A DNA stretch of 23,591 bases, taken from the NCBI GenBank assembly GCA_037176905.1, contig JBBBWG010028644.1, positions 1 to 23,591 on the forward strand, written 5' to 3'. The position numbers and the translations under genes were made by a program. Below are positions 8,870 to 18,343 of the stretch, in pieces. This stretch comes from Azolla pinnata. Taxonomy: Eukaryota > Streptophyta > Polypodiopsida > Salviniales > Salviniaceae. The notes below the pieces were generated by a model. The model was not told the origin of the DNA. It searched no databases and saw only the letters and a list, made by a program, of their open reading frames with translations. The first letter of the stretch is position 1; each line of letters starts with the position of its first letter.

Positions 8870-11830
8870 AATCTGACTAGTCTGCATTGTTTCATTTGTA
8901 AATACTCTTCGACGATCACTGTTAGTTTATTCTGTGTCCATAGAATCATAGTTACATCTACTTTATCTGTGAACTTTTTCATGGACAGAGTATCAAAGCA
9001 GGATGGTTAGCTCAATTTTTTCATGTGATACCACAAAAAAGGTTCTTTTCAATTTTATCACACTATGAATGATCATGTCTGTCGATGCGTTTCTTTTTTG
9101 TGTTGCTCTGGACAGTGATGATGCACTAACAACAGTAAGAATCACACTGTTTGGGAGACAGATCGATCGATTGTACACGAGAAGGGGATTAATAAAAAAG
9201 CGGAGAAGATCTAAGCGAATCGCGTTGTTTGTTTTGGGGTGTATTATATATGGGACCCCAACCAAAAAGAAAAAGGCCGACATGTTAGTACGCGAAATCG
9301 AAGAAAAGAGTCTACCGACATGTGAAGGGATCCGATTCCGAAGATGTGATCAGGAAGGAGGTAAGGATTTGACATGACAAATTTGAACAGTAAAAATCTT
9401 GGTTTTGCACTTAGAATCTGGTTCACAAAATGTGAGTCATTTTGGTGTGATCTAGCTCTATAATTAGTTTTGCATAAACTCGACTTTGAGTCTCTCTATT
9501 CTATCTCTGAATAAGGTACCATTAGCCATTTTTTCTGATGCAAATTTGACCTAGACTAGATATATATTCTTCGATATAATGCTCCGATCGTGCTTGTTTT
9601 TTAAGGCACATCCCAAGCGCATCATCGATGATGTATTATCATTTAGATCATGGGAAAAATAGGATCGAAATCGATTTTTGTGTGTAAGCTCTCGATCGAG
9701 GATCAAGAGATTCTCCTCGCCCCAAGTCTTTAGATTCCCCCCTTTTTTTTTATAACGGTATTCGAGCACCATGCTAGACTTGTCGGTGGTTTGCCAGGTG
9801 TCATTTGCAAATTGCTTTAATGGCTAGTTTTTTAATGGAGAAAACTCGGTCCCAAGTTTCATGGAAGATCGATCCTTACCTTAGTTTAACGGGCGAAATT
9901 TATTGACCTGACGATGATGATTCGATTCATCGGCTGTTCAGCTTCCGTAGAGCCAAGTTATAGATCGTTTGTGTTCCGCGTAAACATGCTGAAAGTAGTT
10001 CTTTGAGCCTTTCTTTACATAGTTAACTCTTTTCAAAAGAAGGTAGCTTCTTGGTTCAATCACTCCGATCTTTCGTTACGCGATAAAAATCAATAAGGAA
10101 AAGTACCAGGATATCGTCGGAAGTTCACCCTCTATTTAGCAGCATTGCTCCAGATTTTTCTACCAAACTATCCGGAAACCGAAATAAAAACACTTAATAA
10201 AAACCGATTCGATGCCCGATTGTACATTGGCATACTTTCATCAAAAGAGCCTTTAAAATCTATTTTCTTGAGTGTGATAGGGACGATTGCTGTTTCCGAC
10301 CTAAGCAAGGTTTAGGGTTGGGATTAGTACAGTGCTCAAGACAATGGATAAGGCGCAAAGGTTCGTGCTGATCAGCAAGCAAAAGGTTCTCATTGGACAC
10401 TCTCAATTTGTTGCCTCATTATATGATCACATCGTGTGCTTGCTAAATATCTCTGTGTCCCACTACAGGTACACATCCTGAGCTGGAAAACCACACTAAG
10501 AAGACCATGTCTTAGCAAGCCCATCTGCGAAAACACTTCACATCAATCGTTATCGTTTTTTCACGTATTATGACCCTGATCGTTAGTAAAGGAAAGGATT
10601 CCATAACACCAGCCGCCTACCAAGAGCATCTGTATCCTACAAAACATAATCAACAAAAAGAAAAGAACGATTGACTTGTACTGGCTTCCATGCATGCGAT
10701 ACACGCTTCAGAAATTTTACCAGATGCCAATGTTGAATGCATTGGCGAGGAGTGATTGTGCCCTTGGTCAGCAGTTGAGGCGATTGGCCACGAGCAGGGG
10801 TTCCGCGATTGTTATTCTTTTCTGCAGAGTTCTGGGGGTATCTATCCTCATGAAAAACTCCCCGTCCATGAGCTTGCTTGCAAGCGATGCCAATATGCAG
10901 CTCAAGAGACTCATTGACAAGTTTCGTGTACGAACAATGAAGTACAAGTGGAAAGCCTCAAAACACATGTACATAATGCACGTGATGATATATTAAATCC
11001 GTGGATCGTGGCATGCATGCATCTAGGTGTTTAATGTGAAGGCCTTCTGATTCCGAATGCACCAAGTCTTTCCAAGAAAGCATCTCACTTATATATGTGA
11101 AATCATATTGCATGTGGTCTCACTCCAAATGGATTAATGGTACTCGCGTTTTCTAGAGAGAATATTACCTTGATGCCAAGCCCCAAGGACATTGTGAGCA
11201 GCTTGTTTGATCGGAAAAGCCAAACTGATCTTTCACTGCTTCGAGCGAGTACCCTGTTGAGCACCACTTGAAGAGGCTGCAAAACAAGGTAATGAAGCCA
11301 AACAAATGCCGAACCAAGTTCTCGACATTGTGTAATGTGTACATGGCAACCATTCCATGGAGAAGGTTTGGATTTCACAATCAAATCAAAACATTTCATT
11401 TAGTCTCTTGACATGAATTAACAGATGAATAAACACATCAATGTTATATAGCCAATTTTGAAGTCAATTTTTTTTTTTTTACTACAAATCAATAAACACA
11501 TCACTGTTACACATGACTCGGAGTCGGTGAAAGGGAATTGTTCTGGCTTTTCCATTGATCTATCCATTCATCGTTAATCATTTTCGCCGATACATATGTT
11601 GACACAATGTTGCTTATCAATAACTAAACTGAACATGCTAGTAATACACATAATACCATTTTCAAGTCATCATGCCGACTCTCTTTCGATCTCTCTCTCT
11701 CCGTCACACACAGATTTTCTTTGTTCTTCTACTTTGCAACCGAAGACTTTGCATGTACATTCAACAAGAATGTACCGCATTACAGATTTCACTCCGAAGC
11801 ATTGAAAATGTTGGACTAACTAATTGTGTA
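8870..11830. other. Intergenic region between convergent CSLC and Rab23, no gene supported
   Basis: The sequence is AT-rich with many stops in all frames. Short open frames at 9069-9377 and 10676-10996 (plus) and 11103-11399 (minus) match no family I know. The stretch at about 10690-10916 is less AT-rich, and one plus frame is open apart from a single TGA near 10752, so it may be a decayed coding fragment. A pair of near-identical words (AATAAACACATCA followed by TGTTA) lies near 11426 and 11490. No tRNA, rRNA or transposon ends were recognised. Confidence 0.5.
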
Positions 11831-11832
11831 GC

Positions 11833-14800
11833 TCAAAGAATATTGCATTGTAGGTCATTCCACTTTTTCCTATGTTTCACCTTGTATGATCTCTCGACAT
11901 TGCTCACATCTTTACACGGGATCTTCTTGTTGGGATGTTGATGCATCTTCTCTTCAAGATTCCTGGTCGTTTCCTTCGGCCATCCTGCCAAAGGAAACAA
12001 TAGATGTGTAAGTGTAGATGTCATATGAAAAGATAAAACACAAACTTACCGTGATGACAAGGCACGTTTATTTAAGAGCGATATGATCAATGGGATAGAG
12101 CATAGATTTTGGGTCCTCTCAAAGTATCACTCTCAAATGGCAAAGCCATTGACTTATAGAAGGCCTGAAATGATCTTATAGAAGGGTGCATCCTAGTTAT
12201 TAAGACCCTTGTTCAATTACCACAGCCTATAATTTTTGTTTTTTCTCATCATCTATTTTGATTTGATGGATCATAGGAAATGCTAATCACTATGAATAAA
12301 ATTTTTAAGATTAATCTTGAAATATTTGGTGTGCTACCTTTTCTATGATCAAACACAATATAGATCATTTAGATATATATATTCATGTTGGATGAAACAC
12401 ACTAATGGCTATGTCTTATTGTATGTACATAATTCAACAGACTTCTCAGGGACGCCTCCCATATGGAAAAGATATCTGAGGAATGTGTGACATGTGATTA
12501 AAAGTAGAACCTCAATCTACTAAATAGTGAGGGCATGAAGAAACCGTACAGGATGTTACCAAATACATAAAAGATTTGGATACTTCAAAAAATGTGTCCT
12601 TTCTTCTCATATTCAGTCTCTTTCACTAGTGACTTCTAAAAATCAACTCCCCTATCACATGCTTCTGCAGCCCACAAGTTGTCTAATATTGTTTCTATAC
12701 GTGTTTAAGGTCCTTTGGCAACTTTAGTATCACAAAGGCCATGTTTCTAGATTCACAACCATGGCCATATTTCTTTGTGTTGTCCTGTTGATAGTCCTAT
12801 GAAACTGTATCCACTTTAAACTAAAGGAGCCTATGTCCCTCATTTTTATAATTATTATAGATATGGTAAACAAGAGCTTCCACGAATCTTAGTGAATTTC
12901 TTACCAATAACAATCCTTGGCGTTTGCATTATTGCTTGTGAATCCCATTGTAGATAAAGCTCCGCTAAATACTCAAACACTAAACATGCAAAATCCAATG
13001 TAAAGCATGTGTATCAATCCAATTATATCGTGAATAAAGTCTTTGCTTGAAATAGGAACTTCTCAAAATGTTTTCTACCTTCTTCTACATAAAGATTCTG
13101 TTTGACACAGATTCGATAAAAGCGCAACCCCAATGTTTCTGCAAGAGCTTCACTCTCTTGTCTGCATTGACGTTTTACCTGGTTCAAACAAGTGAGAGAA
13201 AGAACGAAAATGCACACTATTCACTCGTATATAATAATGCCTCATGACTCTGTCCAAAAACATTTACACCAAACCAACCATATGGTTATTACCAACAACT
13301 AGAAGCAAAATGCATGTTCATGCTATCATGAAGCCCTCAATCAACTCTTATGTCCTAAATGCAATATTAAACCTTAACCCTAAAGCGATAGTTTATGTAA
13401 CTCTGAATGGCTTAACAAAGTTCGTCAACTTTTCTATGAGACTATAGACACACAGGATCACTGGTGACTAATTATAAAACCCTCACCAATTGAACTACAA
13501 GTTTGTGTGTACTGGGTGTTCCAGATTAAGTGTTGAAAAATCTTCAAAAAGTACAGCCATGGTTCAACATTGACTTCTCACAAGGCTATGAAGTGCATAC
13601 ATATATCAAGTAATTTTTTCCTCCAAGATTGACAAACTCTCAGAAAAATATGCTATAGAACACATACTTTTCGATCACGACTTGATCTAGCAGGTCGACT
13701 TTATTTTGTACAAGGACCATGGGTATTTTCCCACACTGGTCCTCCACCTAGAGATGCAAACACGCAAAATTTTGTTCATAAGAGTACTTCCGCTCAATAG
13801 CTTTCACTTCTGAATAGAAGAGAGCGTGGTTTTTTACCTTCTTTTTCCAGCTTTCTATCGCTTCAAAGGATTTTCTGTCTGTAGTGGAGAAGCAAATCAC
13901 AGCAGCCTTTGCTCCTGATAAACATTAGACAGCTAATAGAAAATTAGAACTCGTCTTGATGTGAGAGAACAGGATAAATTTGAGTCTCTCATCCACTTCC
14001 ATAAGATAAATTGATCTTAAACTTTTACCTCGATAATAGGATTGTGTCATGGAGTCAAATTCTTCTTGGCCAGCAGTATCCCATAGCATCATTTTAACAT
14101 CCTCATTCATACTTTTGACATATCTGTCAGCGATCAAACAAAAAGAAAAACTGAATTTGTTTTTAAGCTTCTCATTTACATGGAACTTCCGATATATTGT
14201 ATAATAACTGATGAGAACCATTTTCTGCAAATAGAGGTTTCCATGTCATTAACATTGAACAAATCCTCTAGCAGTACCCTGAACAGTACAAGAAGCAAGA
14301 AATTTATCTTACAGGGTAGATACCGACTTTATCACGATAATTAAGCCAGACAATTGCACTCAAGACTTTCATGGAACAGATCCCTGTCCCTTTCTTTGCC
14401 AATTTTTGTATAAGTTTCTATACTTCTTTAATCTCTTAGTGTATAATTGTCTAGATATAACAATATTTAGCGCCTATTCAGATCCCACATAGGGATTTAT
14501 ATCCTAAACATCATGATACCACAGCATGAAACATCCTATTTTCCTGTTTGTAGATCTTACATTCTTTACAAGAAAGAAAAACAAACCTAATACAGAGGCC
14601 AGAACTAGCCTTAGAGATCATTTAGAACAACCAGAACCTTAACTATCACAAGGAAAGCCTCTTGAAAGATGAGTAAATAACCTTCAAATTTAGTGTTACA
14701 AACTCAAATAAATTTTTGTGGACCTAAATTCCACAGAAACCCTACTTTGCTATATTGTGCAACTCAATTTAGATAAGAGGAAAATAATGAGCATCAAAAC

Positions 14801-15760
14801 CCTAGCTACCTAAGACACCTGTTGCAAAGACCTTGTAATTTAAACCCTAAATCTTGAAGCCCACTTCAAGGGAATGTGTATGAACTCACACAAGCAAAAC
14901 AAAAAAAGTCTCGTTCCAACCATTTTTGTATAAAATTCAGCCACTGCATTCCAAAATATGGAGGGAAAGAAAAAACGAAATAGTGGCCATTTCTCTGCAT
15001 GTATCCAATCAATGCATCCAACAAAAAGGTGAAGAAATAAATACAAATATATGCATATAGCATAACCCTGAATTCACAGAAAACCATAAAAAATCTCATC
15101 AAGAAACAAAATAAATAAATAACAGCCAAAAATCACAAGAAAATGGGTGGGTGCGCACTGGTGTTTCTCAAGGAAATCTACTCCAATTGTTTTCTTGTAA
15201 TCCTCAGGAAAGCATCCTTTGCAATATTGTCTGATCATGCTTGTTTTCCCTACTCCTCCGTTTCCCACAATCACGACTTTTGCCTCCCCTATACACATAG
15301 GCATACCAAAATAAATACAGACCATTATCAGATAAAACGTGTATGTAAGAAATCGGATGCAATCATATTAGAGAAGATTGAATCAGACAAATCAAAATAG
15401 AACTGTAAAATGGACTAAACATAACATAAAGATGCAACGAAAATGAATTCAAGTTACAAACATACATATCGGTGTGTGTTTCATAATCCACCATCCAAAT
15501 TTTGACTCGTTGCAAAGACAATAAAGAAGAAAAAAGCTAAAAGACAAAAATGCTCTTTTTGAATTTATGTTTTCTGTTATTAGAGAATGTAGTTTAAAAA
15601 GAGGTCTGATTGCGTCAGCTATTCTTAACAGAGAATGTCGTTTAAAGGAAGAGGTCCGAAATGCGTCTAATATTCTTATTTAGAGAATGTAGTTTAAGAA
15701 GAGGTCTAAGATGCCTCTAATATTCTTACTTTGAAAGTCTTCTTCTCGCATAGAAATCAT
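11833..15760 (-). CDS. RAB23: Rab23-type small GTPase
   Basis: A Ras-superfamily GTPase; Rab23 works in membrane traffic and, in animals, in cilia and Hedgehog signalling. Predicted minus-strand exons, in order: 15760-15730, 15288-15159, 14123-14029, 13914-13838, 13747-13668, 13161-13079, 12979-12905 and 11984-11833. Reading phase is kept across every junction, giving 240 residues (human Rab23 has 237). Visible motifs: P-loop GNGGVGKT (19-26), switch I KKTIGVDF (42-49), switch II WDTAGQEEF (68-76), YYRGA (83-87), NKVDLLD (126-132) and a G5-like ICVK (155-158). Two segments are diagnostic of Rab23: KVVIVGNGGVGKTSM with RQYCKG, and LGLRFYR followed by VFEYLAELYLQ. The start ATG has ACC before it. 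The last exon is the least certain: this reading ends with a basic KVKHRKK stretch and CNIL, a CaaX-like prenylation box. A different acceptor would give another tail. Oddities: a weak donor after exon 2 (CA then GTGCGC), and Cys where Ser is usual in G5. Family assignment is firm; the C-terminal 49 residues are tentative. Confidence 0.85.
15582..15732. repeat. Three tandem ~50-bp units at the start of Rab23 intron 1
   Basis: Three copies of an AGAGAATGTAGTTTAA-AAGAGGTC-type unit begin at 15582, 15630 and 15682 (spacing 48 and 52 bp). The copy nearest exon 1 ends in TATTCTTACTTT, which on the minus strand contains the 5' splice site AAAGTAAGAATA. The matching position in the other two copies has lost the GT. 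The repeat appears to have copied the exon 1 and intron 1 junction region. Confidence 0.85.
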
Positions 15761-15870
15761 GGTGACGAGATTTTTCAGAAGACCAAGCAGAAGCTCCAAC
15801 TGTTTGTTTGCTGTTCAGGTGGAGAGAAAAAGAGGGACAGAGAAGAGACAGAGACAAAAAGAGAGACAGT
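15761..15870 (-). promoter_or_regulatory. Rab23 5' flank: pyrimidine-rich leader or intron 3' end
   Basis: Read on the minus strand, about 50 bp of CTCTCT/TTTTT-rich sequence (15870-15822) is followed by CACCTGAACAG, then AACAAACAG, then 39 bp up to the Rab23 ATG. This could be a TC-rich core promoter and leader, or a polypyrimidine tract and acceptor that join an upstream 5' exon to the coding exon. An in-frame stop (TGA, at the CCTGAAC) lies upstream of the ATG in the unspliced sequence, which supports the ATG at 15760 as the normal start. Confidence 0.35.
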
Positions 15871-15879
15871 TACTTAGTA

Positions 15880-17320
15880 ATAATGTGTTGATGGGAAGTT
15901 TATGAAATAGTTTGAAAACCAAGAGGGCATTTCTTATGTACATTGTAAAGCTGAATTGAGGTTGAAGTTTAGGCCCAGCACATGACCTGGAGAGGAAAAC
16001 ATTATATGATTAAAAAAATGGCATATAATGATTAGAACGAAGAGAGAATCGCAGCCAATATGATGAGTTGAGATTAGAAGTTTTTGGGTGTGTATGATTC
16101 ACCTGAGGAGATGCTTGAAGGTGGAATCAAATAGCATCAGTGAGTGAAAATGTGCTTCTTAAAGAGTTAACGATAATAATATAAGTGATCCTCCTTTAGA
16201 GAAATACAGTTAAAAAAGGAAGTGAAGTTAAAAAAGGTCCAGTAGATTGTGAGTTCTTTACTAACTGTGATGTGATGTGATTTACATATAATTTCCGGCC
16301 AAATTGTACAAGAAGCACTAAATCGACAGCAGTTGTCACTTCCAAATGCTTTCTTATTGCTATTATTTGAACTAATTAACATATATCAAACTTGGAGCAA
16401 CATGAGGATCTACAATAGACAGAAAAAATGCCTTATCTCTGTAATCCTTTCCATGCTTCAATTTCAGATAATGGAAGCTTGCACCTCATGAGTTCTACTG
16501 GCAAACCTTAACCATATCACAACATTATCACAAGTGCCTCGACTTGCTTGGTGCAGTTGTGCTCATTTCTACTGAGATATTTACAGAATACAAGAGTATT
16601 CCTTTTTTAGCATGTCTAAAGGCAGTGTCTAAGCTTCGCTTCTCTAAATCCTCTTACATTCACAATGTGAAAAAAATTCTTAAATTTGTACAGTGCCTGA
16701 GCTTTTCTTATCCCAGCTTATCTACAGAACAGTTAATTACAAGTTGTGCTTAGTTCATGACTACGAAAAGACCTCAAATACCACAGCAGATCCATTCAAA
16801 CACATCTATGCAACATTGCCTTGGTTGCAAAGGTAAAAGCTTTCATTTTTATAGATTTTAGTACAGGATTCCCGAAGGATCAGAAATAGGGAGATCGCAA
16901 TCTGCAAACTATGTAGGGATGAATGATCGGAAAATGTTAACGCAATGATGGAAAACATTTGTAGAAACGCGTAAAGCCCGTTTACAAATAGACAGATTCT
17001 TTGTAAAAGAAGCCCAAGTGCTGCAACCACGCATTCATTCGGTACAACAACGCTTTCGATTTTCTCTACTATGGAAGAAAATCTTCATGGAGAAAGAAGC
17101 ATGAGTACTAATTCTCATCGGCTGAAACCATAAACACCAAAAGATCAAGGAAGAGTAAGGCCACAGAAAATGTCTTCCGTTTGCAGATTACTTGCAAAAA
17201 ACCCCAAAAAGTCTTTCCTATTGCAAACCACGGTATAATGTCTAAAAGCCGCCTTGCAGATCATTTTTGGCAGGAAAAAAGGCGACATTTGTGTTTAACT
17301 GCGGTGACTGATTAAACACG
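15880..17320. other. Region without recognisable gene between Rab23 and the eIF3h fragment
   Basis: About 1.4 kb of AT-rich sequence. I looked on the minus strand for a counterpart of eIF3h exon 3 (VLKIIKHCK...) downstream of the inverted fragment and found none. Open frames at 16167-16382 and 16806-17030 (minus) and 16544-16753 (plus) match nothing I recognise. Confidence 0.5.
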
Positions 17321-17324
17321 CACT

Positions 17325-17615
17325 AGATGTTTATTCAGGAGAAGCAGCGATGAGAAAGCTTTACCAGGCCATCTATATGGAGCACGAGGAGGGGCGCGGC
17401 GACATCCTCGGAGGCAGCGATCGAAGCAAAGGACGGCGGAGCTGAGAAAAACGAAGGACGCGAGAAAGCCAGACGGATTTTCAGGCCCGGAAACATGAAG
17501 AACAAGAAGGAAACGACGGTAAAGCAGAAGAAGAAGAAGAAGAAGGAGGAGAAGGAGAAGAAGGAGAAGGAGAAGGAGGAGAGATCAGAGCAGAATCACC
17601 TGCAGAAGAAGCCAT
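17325..17615 (-). pseudogene. Inverted partial copy of eIF3h exons 1-2
   Basis: On the minus strand, ATG at 17615 starts a 16-nt exon (17615-17600, Met-Ala-Ser-Ser-Ala) ending at GCAG|GTGATT. A TC-rich intron of about 158 bp ends in TTTTTCTCAG. A 77-nt exon follows (17441-17365), ending at GGCCTG|GTAAAG. The genuine eIF3h exon 2 (18540-18616) is also 77 nt, in the same phase, with about 62 of 77 bases identical by hand count. The peptide is PPSFASIAASEDVAAPL followed by LVLHIDGL, against [17 protein letters not shown] and RVVQIDGL in the real gene. Likeness continues about 30-40 bp into intron 2 (TCTCATCGCT and CTCCTGAAT shared), so this is a genomic duplication and not a retrocopy. No copy of exon 3 or later was found. 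The frame is intact but would encode only 31 residues, or about 40 if the intron is read through to its TGA. It is a truncated gene or the 5' exons of another transcript. Confidence 0.8.
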
Positions 17616-17690
17616 ATCCCGCGGAGCACGAGCGGCAGCAGAAACCCAACGAACCAGAAAAATACCGACCTGCTGCATTTCATGTTCTCT

Positions 17691-17730
17691 GCGTTTTTTT
17701 GCGTTTTTTGCGTTCTTGCGTTCTTCCTGC
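17691..17730. repeat. Short GCGTT(T/C)TT tandem repeat
   Basis: About four units of a GCGTTTTTT to GCGTTCTT word occur in the common upstream region between the two divergent eIF3h starts. It is simple sequence with no coding content. Confidence 0.7.
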
Positions 17731-17815
17731 TTTTTGCTTTTGTTTTGCTTTCTTTTTGGGGGGCTTTTGTTCTACGATCGGCCAAAGACTTCGTGTTGTT
17801 TTAATTGCTAATTGT

Positions 17816-18120
17816 GAGCTAATCACTCCCCTGATCACCTCTCGCACACGTTAATGATTCGGGGGTTTAACCAGTAAATCGATCGAACGCGAGCAAATCG
17901 CTCCGCCGATCAGCTCTCTTACGCGTTAATGATTCCGGAGTTTAACAAGCAAATCGATCGAATGCGAGCCAATCGCTCCCCCTGATCACCTCTCTCGCAC
18001 GATAACGATTCGGGAGCTTAACGAGCAAATCGATCGGATGCGAGCGAGAAATTCGCTCCCTTGATCGCCTCTCTTACACGTCAATGATTCAAGAATTTAA
18101 CCAATGAATCAGTCGAATGC
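17816..18120. repeat. Four tandem units of 75-79 bp upstream of eIF3h
   Basis: Units start at 17816, 17891, 17966 and 18042, and a partial fifth starts at 18121 (spacing 75, 75, 76 and 79 bp). Shared words in order are GAGCNAATCGCTCC, CTGATCACCTCTC, CACGTTAATGATTC, TTTAAC and AAATCGATCGAATGC. The first three copies are close and the fourth is more diverged. The array ends roughly 220 bp before the eIF3h ATG and lies between the two head-to-head eIF3h starts, so it is in the promoter or far-upstream leader. Regularly repeated CGATCGA and TGATCA words could be protein-binding sites. Confidence 0.9.
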
Positions 18121-18139
18121 GAGCGAAAATTCTTGATTT

Positions 18140-18343
18140 TCGAAGTCCTTTCCCTAATTCTTCGTCTTGCCCTCTTCTCTTCTCTTCTCTTCTCTCTTTT
18201 CTCTTCTCTTCGAAGTCCTTTCTCTGTGCGTTTCTTCCGTCGACGGGGCTCTTCTTCGTCGTCGTCGTCGTCGTCGTCTTCCTCCTCCTCCTCGCTGCGT
18301 GACCTAGAACGAGCACCTGCTGCTGCCTTCATTCCCCGCGGAT
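18140..18343 (+). promoter_or_regulatory. Probable eIF3h 5' leader, pyrimidine-rich with (TCG)n and (TCC)n
   Basis: A CGAAGTCCTTTC word occurs twice (18141 and 18211), separated by a CTTCT-rich tract. A (GTC)n/(TCG)n run follows near 18255-18280, then a TCC run. No ATG lies between about 18121 and 18344, consistent with a leader and with the start at 18344. The exact transcription start is not visible. Confidence 0.45.

Noticed and set aside
9069..9377. 102-codon plus-strand open frame
   Set aside because: No family resemblance, biased low-complexity Lys/Arg stretches, no flanking gene signals.
10676..10996. Plus-strand open frame in a less AT-rich patch, with another frame open but for one TGA
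   Set aside because: No recognisable family in any frame. It could be a decayed coding fragment but cannot be supported.
11103..11399. Minus-strand stretch with a helix-turn-helix-like segment reminiscent of Harbinger transposase N-termini
   Set aside because: The likeness needs a frame change and there is no DDE domain, terminal inverted repeat or target duplication nearby.
17481..17678. Minus-strand 65-codon Ser/Pro-rich frame
   Set aside because: It is read-through of the inverted eIF3h fragment's exon 1 into its TC-rich intron; the fragment model explains it better.
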